Shown: positions 12,001 to 22,617 of the stretch, in pieces
How positions within the stretch are numbered: the first letter of the stretch is position 1
Layout: the number at the start of each line of letters is the position of its first letter
Assembly: GCF_048128805.1 (NCBI RefSeq)
Contig: NC_136013.1
Location: 6,952,102 to 7,016,101 of the forward strand
Length of the DNA stretch: 64,000 nucleotides
Source: Centroberyx gerrardi
Taxonomy: Eukaryota; Chordata; Actinopteri; Beryciformes; Berycidae
Direction of reading: 5' to 3'
Notes under the pieces: model-generated
What the model saw: the letters and a program-made list of their open reading frames with translations, nothing else
Told to the model about the DNA's origin: nothing
The model's database searches: none
Translations under genes and position numbers: made by a program

Positions 12001-15000
12001 ATAATTTGACACATTTGCATTCGATATCTCTACATTTCACTACTTAAGAAACTCAGGGAGCCAGACACATCAGAAACCAATGTTCTTGTCAAAATGCATC
12101 AAAATGCATGTCAGTAGAAAAGCAAATGACTAATGGCACTACATTTATAGAAAGTGTAACAGAATGGGTATATCCAAGCATTGCTCAGTACACATCGTGC
12201 ATCAAACAAGAGGTATGCATACAGTATATGAGCACACAGGGGGGTTTAACGGCGACTGACCGGAGATCCTCGATACACAGACTGAAGGCAGACATGGTGG
12301 GAGAGAGGTCACAACACTGTAAGTCTCATCCCTCGGGGAACCCAGAGAAAAGTGGGGCACTGGCCTCATAAAGACTAGGGAGGGTTTATGTAATCAAAGA
12401 AGCCCTTTTACTAGCTACTGCTTCTCTGGAGGCAGTGCGTGTTGTGCAGATAGAGTATCTTGTACGCTAACAATAAATAGAGGAAGATCATACATCTGAA
12501 AACCTTTTTCTTGTGTATTCTTATTTATACCCTGAGCTTATTTAGGCCATGTCTTTGTTTTTGGTTGTAAAAATCCAACTAAAAGCTTATAAAACATATA
12601 AAATATCCGGTGAGAGTGTTGTTACAACTGAATGCTTACCCTCCTGCCTTCGAGGAACTTGAGCGCTGTGCCGATGTTGGAAACCCAGTGGATCCTCTTC
12701 AGCTGGCGTCCCTGCTCACAGGGCTGAAGACAGAAAGGGATTAGTGAAAATCAAGCTGGCTGAGGAGGCCATATCATACAAAAGCTGGGGATTAAAGCTA
12801 TCACGTAATGTCTTGATTCCACTCTTTCCTGATTGGAAACAGATAGGAAATAAATAGCAACTGGCCTACTAGCGAATAGTTGGTAAACTTGTAGCAGTGG
12901 CTGGTAAGATTGTCTACTCTATCAGCCACTTTGGCAGATGATAAACCATCATTTAAAAGTTAGAGATTGAGAGACATTGACTGGATAATAACATAATATA
13001 CTTAACAAAATCTCAGTCGATGGTACTACCATTGTCTTGATGATCTCTTAAAAACTCAAGCACATACTGTAAATGTCAGGAAAAATCTTGACTGCTTAGT
13101 TGTGGAGAGTCAAATTGCTTCAAATTGCTTTAAAAAACATTTAATTCTTCAAAGACCAATGAACAGTGTTGCCCAGCCTGGTTCTAGTTTTTCTTTCTGT
13201 TTTTGTGACTCACTCAACTATTAACATCCTAAGTGATGTACTTGGTATTTATTAGTATGCAGATTTCTTGTATTACATCATGAAACAGATGGGAGTGCTA
13301 GACATAATGTAGGGTTTCGGGTGCATACAAGTACAAGTTGACTTGAGTCAGAGTCCATGTGTCGTAATGTGAAGGTGGACAGACAGGCCTTGATTTACAT
13401 ATTCATCACTTCAAGTGCACATGTTGCAGGAGGCCGCTTATCCCTGCGTGTAACTAACTCCTTGCTTGGAAGCAGGGGAGTGCAGCGCATGCGTAAAAAA
13501 CAACTTAAGAAACACTATGTGGCGCTTAAGTAAAGGTCTGAATCAGGCTCATGTATCCTTGCAATTCACATTTGAATTTGAATTCTGTGCAGGATGATTC
13601 AACAATACTACTCACTAGTCTCTGGCCAGACAGCACCTCCAACAGAGCCAAGAGCTTCACCCCATCTTTGATGTCCTCAAAAAGGTCGTTAACCTCTAGA
13701 GGTGGTTTACGCTGGTGGAAAGAGAACACTGTTAACAAAGTAGAAACTAACATCACTTAAAATGAGCCATAACCAGAAATGAATAAATCACTGAACGCCA
13801 ACACATTTTTATAAGCGATGTCTTTGCATTGTTAATTCTAAAGTATGAGAGGATATTTGTATTCTAACCCATTCCCAGAGATAAATAGAAAGCAAAAGCT
13901 CTTTGTGAGAAACGACAGCATAGCTTGTTAGCAACAACCACAGAGCCTCCCTGCAGCTGAAAAGATGGTGCCTTTGCCTCAGAGGTGGCTTGGTGCCCAG
14001 TCCTGAGGCGATGGTACTCCAACCAAAATCAGTGCATGGGCTCATTTAACCCTAACCGGTCATTGTCTCCTGATATCATATCCACACATTCCCATAACTG
14101 TACAATCTCCAAGTTAGATGACGGTGTTATACCTACTGCGTTAGACAGGCTACACAATCTAAGGAAATGAAACAGATGTGTGTATTTATTCAGCAGAATG
14201 AAGCTTTAATTAAAAGCACAGGACCCCATGGGAATTCTTTATTTGGCACAGTAAACAGGTCATTTCACAACTCAACACATCCCATGACAGGATGCAGTTG
14301 GCTGCCTATGTGGGGCAAAGCAGTGTGAAAAGGCATTTCTCTGCCCTGTGTACATTTACTGTACATTTACATGTTTTCCTGCTTGTCATGTAACTACTGT
14401 AGAGCAATAATGTTAGTGGGCTGCTCCCTCTTAGTCGATTAGATGACTATTCAGTTGTTTGAGTTTTAGTCAGCTTATACTTCTTTAGTCAGTAAGTCAG
14501 ATTTAAATATTTTTTTTTACCATACTGCATCAGTTTCTTCCTCAAAATTATAATTGCATCTATAGCATCAGCACTATATTCGAAAATATGTATTTAAGAT
14601 TTGTTTATTAATCAGTCAGTCATCGATTAGTCAATAAAATTGTATTACTACTAGTCAACTTCAAATTTGTTCAGTCCAGGACAGCTCTGATAAATAAGTA
14701 AATATAAGTCGTAATAAGTAAATAAAACTAGTTATCTTTTACTTTTGTAATTATGTTACTAAAATGCACAATCACACAAATATAGAGCCTCTACAAGGTG
14801 GAAATCAATCCCACCCTGGAAAATGAAAGTACTGACAAATAGAGTCACATGAGACCTCCCAACACTGGCAAAACAGTGAAAGCAAATCACTGGAAAGGTG
14901 CTTAGTAATACAGTAACAGAGGAAATGGACACAAAAGGAAACTGTGACAGCTGGAGGAAGTTCAAACTAAGATAACAGGCACCTAACCAACCATAGCAAA

Positions 15001-18000
15001 GAAGAAATAGGGTCATCTCAAAACAGAATTTAGCATTTATTCGCAAAAAGACATTTCAACAGATTTCCGACGAAGATCACATCAGAAAAGCTTTTCTTAT
15101 AATTGCAAGAAAGGTTTCCGCCACATCTCCTGATTGAAAGATTTCCTTTCAAATGAGCAAGTCAGTCTCTCTCATACAGGAGCTGCCTGCAACGTGTGAA
15201 TATGATTGTTTGAGAGCCCTTTCATGACTTAGCTTATTCTACACTAGTCCCATTGGTATGCACAGAGAGAGAGCAGGGTGCAATGCATGAATAATGAAGA
15301 ATAGACCAACAGAGTGTCTCTACGTTGGCCCACCACATAACTGAGATTCCTCTAAAGTTTTAGAAGCCACGCTTTGAACTATTGTAGGCAGATCAGGCTC
15401 AACAAAAGACCCCTCTAGAACAAATTTCTTTGCTGGGTCCCCTACTTAAACCCTGTATTTGCGTCTGATTAGCCATACTCAAACACCGAGGTACACTGTG
15501 CTGTGTCAACGACCATTACGGCCGCATAATGATCGCTCATTTTCAACAATCTTCTGGGAAAGGTTTTGACCGATTGCTGTTGATTTGTAGCTGTAACGCC
15601 CAGTTTTATGCAATGTGCACATGCAAATACAGCTTCTGCTATTTGAAGGGCATGGTACACTAGAAAGCCTGATTCCAACCATTATCTGTGGTGTAATACA
15701 GTATGTGTTTCGCTCAGTGCCTTGTAATTTACATGCATGGACCTTAGAAGCAGACGACTGCCTGCAGGGAATTGTCCTCACCCTCTTGCTCTCCATCTGC
15801 ACAGTACTTCACTGTCCCTGCCAATCCTGTCCACAAATACACACACTCACACAGACATACATGAGTGTACTAACACCCACGCACATACAGTACCTACACG
15901 CTCACACACACACACGGACGCCATCCACACACACACACATACACAAATGCAATGTATAGGCTATACCCCACATCCACCAGCTTCCGCCAAAATGCCTTTG
16001 TAGCTCCATATGTCGACACACAAACACACTGCTGCACAGGTACAGAAGCTTATTCAAGAGTAAATGCCCCGCGGAGCTTCTATTAAACTGAACAGCAAAG
16101 ACGCCTCTGTGCTGTGACACAGGCCTTATTGCTCTATGCCATTTTTACTTTGCCAGTCATAAGCTTAGCTTAGCAAAAAGTCATGCTGAGAAGCAAAGCA
16201 ACAAAGCAGTCTCTGCCATGACTACAATAGTTACAACACAATAGTTCTCCTCTCAGGCAAATAGAATAGAAAAATCATATAGGTATACATTAGATGTGTT
16301 CCTTCCATATCATTAGAACCACCAATCGGTCTATGTAAGCAAACCCTGTGACATCAAACATGCTTCAGAGCAGAGATGAATGATATCGTTTACTATTAAC
16401 TAATGAAGTTCAATTATATTTTGAGGTGCCTTTGAAGAGGCCATTATGATTGCATGACAAAGCTCGTTTCGCAGTCGATTCTCTCCACACGCAGCATGGG
16501 TCAGCAGCCTGAAGTGCCTCTGACCGGAGAGAAGCTAGGACACTATAATCATGAGGAGCACTAAAAAAAAAATCACAAGCCTCTCTGGTGAGGGTCAAGA
16601 TAGCATAGATGTAATTGTTTTCAGAATTTGTTTTACTTGAGCCTTAATAGCTCACTGATAAGCCTGTAAAATCCTATTTTCTTGTCGAATGACTTACTAC
16701 AGCCATGTGATATGTACGCAGCAGAGTCCATGGCTGGAATTCCACACTTACCTTCGCTAAATGAGAATTGATCCATTTCGTGAAGGTTCTCTTCTGCACT
16801 GCCTCTTGCTCATCTGAAAATTAAAGGCACACAGCACGTTTCAATACACGATGGATGTCACATACTATAACTGTTGACTCTGTATGTTAACCGCCTCTCC
16901 TCTTTATTCACTGGACTCTAAGCCGCACACTTCAGACTAGAGGAGCTGGTGATATTCACAGAGGACACACACATTCAAATGGGGGAGAGCAGATGTAACA
17001 GCACTTGATCATCAGTGATGACAAACACAAATCCTTAGTTATGCATAAAGCAGTGGTTCTTCATTCATTTTGTATCAGGACCAAAGTGCCAAAATATTAC
17101 GACGGTCAGGAAGCCATGATCCAAAAGATTACATAACAAAATATTCTGCTATCTGCACTCTCGTAGACGTATCGGAGCATCGTGTGACTCATGTTTGGGT
17201 CCTGACTTGAGAAACACTTGTCTAAAGTATTCATCCATAACATCGGCTATTGTCCACTGATGACTACTGTCTGACAAAAAAAAAAACTGTTGTTACAGTT
17301 ACAGCCATTGCAGGACTCCCCCACCCTGAATCCTCCATTATCCAAGCTCATACTACAGTTGAGCAGAATTTTGAAAACAGTTCCTCTGCGATGAAGTCAA
17401 TCAATCAAGTAGCATCGCAGCAGCCCTGCAGCACGCATGTTAAAAGTGTGACTTCTGCAATGGCTAAATCTGTGCAATGTGAATAACGGGAGCTCGGCCA
17501 CTGCTCGTATAATAGATGCTTCTGACAAGTGCTCTCGAAATGAGGTCATATGAAGAGATTAGAGAATGAGTGGAGAGGAGATTTCTGCCAACACATCTTG
17601 CGGACCCCTCTGTGTGTTTAGTAATGACATGCGTGATTGTTCAGGTCACCCCCAGCCTCTTTTGTGGTGATACTAATATATTCAGCCACAGTGCCTCATG
17701 CATTATGCAGCATTGCTTTCTTATGTATAACAAAACATCTGATTTCTCTGCCCTCGTGATGCTGTTGTAGTAGCGATAAGGGGAGAGACTGATTTCCAAC
17801 ACCCTGGCATGTATGCCGGTAGGCCAACGCTGCACACTGCACAGAGTGGCCATTTTTAAACATCCACCCTTAGAGATATAGTCAGTAGTCACGTGCTTAA
17901 GAGAGCAATGCTAACACTGTACAGAGAGCAAAGACATCACATTAACCCACAGGCAAATGCTTCATCACTGATGCACAGGGGATGCCCAGTGAAGCATACC

Positions 18001-18828
18001 ACACACATACAGATGCACAGGCACACACACAAACACACAAACACACACAAACACACACACACACACACAGCTGTGTTCGTGCAGCATAACTGGTTCACAT
18101 ACCAGGGGTTCACCTACAAACCACAACCCTATGTTATATCCTTGTTATATTCCACGTAAAATCCCAGATCCTCACAGATGAGAAATGAAGGGTAGATTTG
18201 CAAAATGCTGCTGCCCTACTTACCGCGTAGATATTGAAAAAATCCAGTCACCAGGTTTAAAGAAGAAGTCTTTTTGACAGATACATCCTTATAGTGAGCC
18301 ATTCTACACTCTCCGGCTCTCTCCCTTTGCCTTTCATGAGTTCCTGGGTACGTGTGCGATTGTGTGAAGATGACATCCACAGTGGAAAATTGGGCACAAA
18401 AACACACACACAACTGTCCCTTTCCCTTTTTTTCCTGCAGGAAGCAAAACAGATCTGGCTGCCTGGTTTCCCCGGTGAAAGCCAAAGAGCTGCTGGGGGC
18501 TGTGATGAAACGTCCCCTCCTCCCCCGACACTCACACTCACACACACACACACGCGCACACACACACACACACACACACAGACAGCAAAGCAGTGGAAAC
18601 CCCTCTAATAGAGACAGCGATTTACGATCCCATCCTTTCTTCTTCCTGTGTTTTTCCCATCCAGAGGAGCCATGCTTGTGTGGATGTGCACAGCCCCGCT
18701 GCACTGCCTGCCTGTATCATCATACCGTCTGAGGCTGGGGAGAGATCAGCCAGGAGCTCTGCTCCACCAATCAGCATGTGGGAGGCGGTGATGTCACAGC
18801 CTTGGCTGCATTATCCCGATTTAAGCTC

Positions 18829-18871
<43 letters not shown>

Positions 18872-21800
18872 TTGCCTATAAGATTTATCTAATCTTCTCT
18901 GAGATTAACAAATTTAACAAAGGGTTTATGTGTTCAAGGCAATAATGAAACGGATGAAAAAAATTTAGAGTTATTTTTTTATTTTATGTTTTTGGAGGTC
19001 TTTCTAATTGTAACATTGAATAAAGTCCCTGTGGGCCTATTGATTGATACAGTCCTTTTAAATATGCCAGAACAGAATTAAAAGACTGCTTGCACAATGC
19101 CTCAGCATGGTGCAACAAATCTTAATAATTAATGTTGCAGCTGGTGAATGACATCTACCACCTGCTCTCTCTCAATGTCAATGCTATTGTGACGGCAAAG
19201 CAGACACGCCCACCAGGGGATTCCCCTTACATGCACAATATCAGGTAAAAGCTCTAAAGTAGATCCATATTTGTCATGCCCACTGTACAATATACCACTT
19301 CAGCATCAACCAGCCCATTGTTTTGTTGGACTGAGGCATGAGGCAGGATCATAATTAATTTCTGTTTTGTGGGAAAAAAACCTAAACCAGCCAATGTTCT
19401 TCCTCCTCTTGTGAATATAACACACAATAGCAGCTATGTCTGGGACTTGATAGCTTATCATCTCCGGTAGAAAAATCCCTTTATTCTTCCAAGACCACCG
19501 GTACACTAAAAGCTTTTCTGATATGCTAAAAATAGAACTGAGCTTGTGATTCCATTACTACTACACTGTTGGTGGGACTGGCCTGGAAAATTGGAGTAAA
19601 AATAGATTTTTTCTTTTTCTTCCTTTTTCTTTTACGTCAAAACTGCAAAAGGTCAGATGTAGAACCACCATAATTATGTTGACAGCTGTGCACATTAAAC
19701 AATGAGTTGCTACAGAGCACATCTGCAGACACTAAAACTGATGCTCACAGTCAGCCACAAACAACAAAAGAGTCAGAATAGGATGTGTTTACCACTCCAA
19801 CTGACCCATCAATGAGGGTAAATTAATAATGAGGACATTAGACTTGCACTAACACTGTATTAAAGTAATAATCTGATATTTTCATATGAATAAATGACAT
19901 TCAAGCTAATTGCTTCTCTCTATTGCAGACTGATATAACAAAATAATTAACATAATTCAACCTATACCCAGTTCAAGAAAGCTTTTCATTTGCTGTTCTA
20001 ACCACCTGATAACAGATAAATTATTCCCAGGAAAAATACTCTGCCGCACAGGACGTGATGTGTTTTCAGTTCCTGCCAGCAACAACAGCGGTTGGCTTTT
20101 AATGTCACCAAAATCCCCCCCAAAACAAGGAACTTGCAAATTATCACTTTATGGTTTCCTGATATTCCAGCTGCTCAGTGCCAAATCCAACTACAGTAGC
20201 TACTATGGAGCTGTCCAGAGTCCTGAACTCAGAACAGGAGATCAGATTGACAAGAGAGAATGTTAAAATCCGCTTCATTGTCCTATTTCAGTTTGTGTAA
20301 GATATATGCAGGTCAAGTCTGTGTATACTGGCTCTAGCAAGCACGATATCTTCTATAAAACAGCCCTCCGTCTTTGAGTCATTATCTCTTAGTCAACTGA
20401 TTTAATTAGGTTTGATGTAGTACTACTAGCTAAGTGGCAATTAAACGTGGACAGACCTAGCACCAAACACCAAGCAAAGCATGAAACCACTAAAGCATTT
20501 GCAATTCACATGAGTAATGGAGTACTTAAGGTGATCTTAGGACAGATGATACCTTTGGCAATACTGTACTATAGGTGCTTGGCTTCATTGGCCTCTGTTA
20601 GTCGCCTGGGAGCACTGTAAAAGCCCACTCACTCTGTTGTTGTTCCATTTAGTTGAGAGCAACCTTTACTTTGTAGCTCTGACAGGCCAGCAACAATCAG
20701 GCAGGACTAGAAATGATAGTTGGGCTCAAGCCAGTTCAGTGTAGGAAGCTTTAAGTTGAGGATTTATCAGACATTAAACAGTGTAATGAATATACAAAAT
20801 ACAAGGCAAAAATACAAAAATGACCAGTATCACTAAAAAGTAATGCTTTCTTTTTTTTTTCCATTACCACTACCTTGATCTTGCTCAATAATAACAGGAG
20901 CAAAGTATTTTAAATTGTATATCAGTATTCAAGCCAGTCAGAGCCAGCCTGGCACAGCATAGAGTGGTAATTAGGCTCTCTGTTCATGAGATCATATCAG
21001 TCTGTTGGCTGTCTGTCCTACAGTAAGAGTCCCTGGCAGCTGCTGCTGACACTGTAAGATAGAAGCATCTCTTACAGCTGACAACATGTACGGTTGTCTC
21101 GCTTTTACCCTTACCGCGAAGCAGCCAACTAGTTCACCCGCCTTTGTGGAAACAGATTTCTAACAATGGGTTTGCTTTAGCATGCAGCCCTGCTAATGTC
21201 ACTCTCTTTGATATGAGATCTGATGGCTTCTCTGGATTTCCGGGGAGGGGATTCATCACGCTATGAGACGCCACCGCAAATCCTTAACCAGTAGTGTTGC
21301 TTCACATCCTGTTAGACACACACTACCAACGCATCTAAAGGGAAAACCACAAGTGCCCAGTCATAATGAGAGCTAGAGGCCTGTCATGCACACTCCTCCA
21401 GGCAAGTGGTAACCTGAGAGCATCTGAGGCCACAAGGTGCTGCCACATTATGGTCACACGGTGTTGCTGATTGGTAGTTAATAAATAATAATAATAATGT
21501 CCATACACTACCAGTCAAAAGTTTGGACACACCTGATTGAATGTACTGTTTTTCATTCTCGTAAAGCCATTTTGATCTGAAGGCTTATGCTTAAATGCTT
21601 GAAATTTGTGTTTTTAGACAAATATAAATAGTAAAGTTGATCCTATGTATGAATTTCTTTCCAAAGCCTTTGCCTTTCCATCAAGGCAAAGGGCGGCTAC
21701 TTTAAAGAATCTAAAATATAAGATAGTTTTGATTTGTTTAACAGTTTTTTGGTCACTGCATAATTCTATTTGTGTTATTTCATAGTTTTGATGTCTTTAC

Positions 21801-22583
21801 TATTATTCTAAAATGTGAAAAAAAAAGTAAAAATAAAGAAAAATGTGTGTGTACAAACTTTTGACAGCTAGTGTATTTGCATAGCACTGAACTCGAACAA
21901 ACAAATTAAAAACACCACTACCACCACTACTAAAGTCTAGGAGGCCTGTTGGAACATGCTGGATCTGTTTTCATATGCAATGTCTCTGTGCAACGTAGAC
22001 TAGTATGACCAACATACTGTAGATAAGCAGTGTTTACTCATGAAGACTTGCTGGTGTCAATAATTCATCCACTAAGATGGACCAATGGTCAAGTCAAAGT
22101 AAGTATGCAGTCTCCGTCTCTACAGGATGCTTTTAATGACAGGAAGTTGTGTTTGATTACCAACTGAACAAGCTCAGCCAACTTTCCTCCTGACCATTCA
22201 CACTGCACCTAAAACCTACTGGCACAGTAGTGTCTTCCAGATGTGACCTGACACTGAATTCCACTTCCAGACATAAAACACTGGGGGAACTCAACAGTAG
22301 CTAGCATTGTCCATTGAGTGAAGGATGTTAAATTCCCCAAACATTCTGATTTTGTTTGATAGGTCAGAAAGATGCATTAAGCTATTGCATGGCTTCTCGG
22401 GCATATTCTTAAAAAAAGCATGTCATTTGTGATAAGCTACGATCAGCTTGGTGCTTTGAGAAGGACCAGGCCAGCCGGGACGCTTGGAGGGGAAATCCAG
22501 ATCAGGTGGGGGCGGGGTGCTAGGTTCTCACCACCAAGCATACTGTTGATGTTTGCCAACAGTAGGCTACATTCACACACACA

Positions 22584-22617
<34 letters not shown>

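Noticed and set aside
15615..16003. Plus-strand frames rich in His/Thr
   Set aside because: Translations of CA-type microsatellite.
18303..18704. Upstream part of a long minus-strand frame with a Val-Cys repeat
   Set aside because: Open because of the CA/TG repeat. Only the last 26 codons plus donor (18224-18302) look like an exon.
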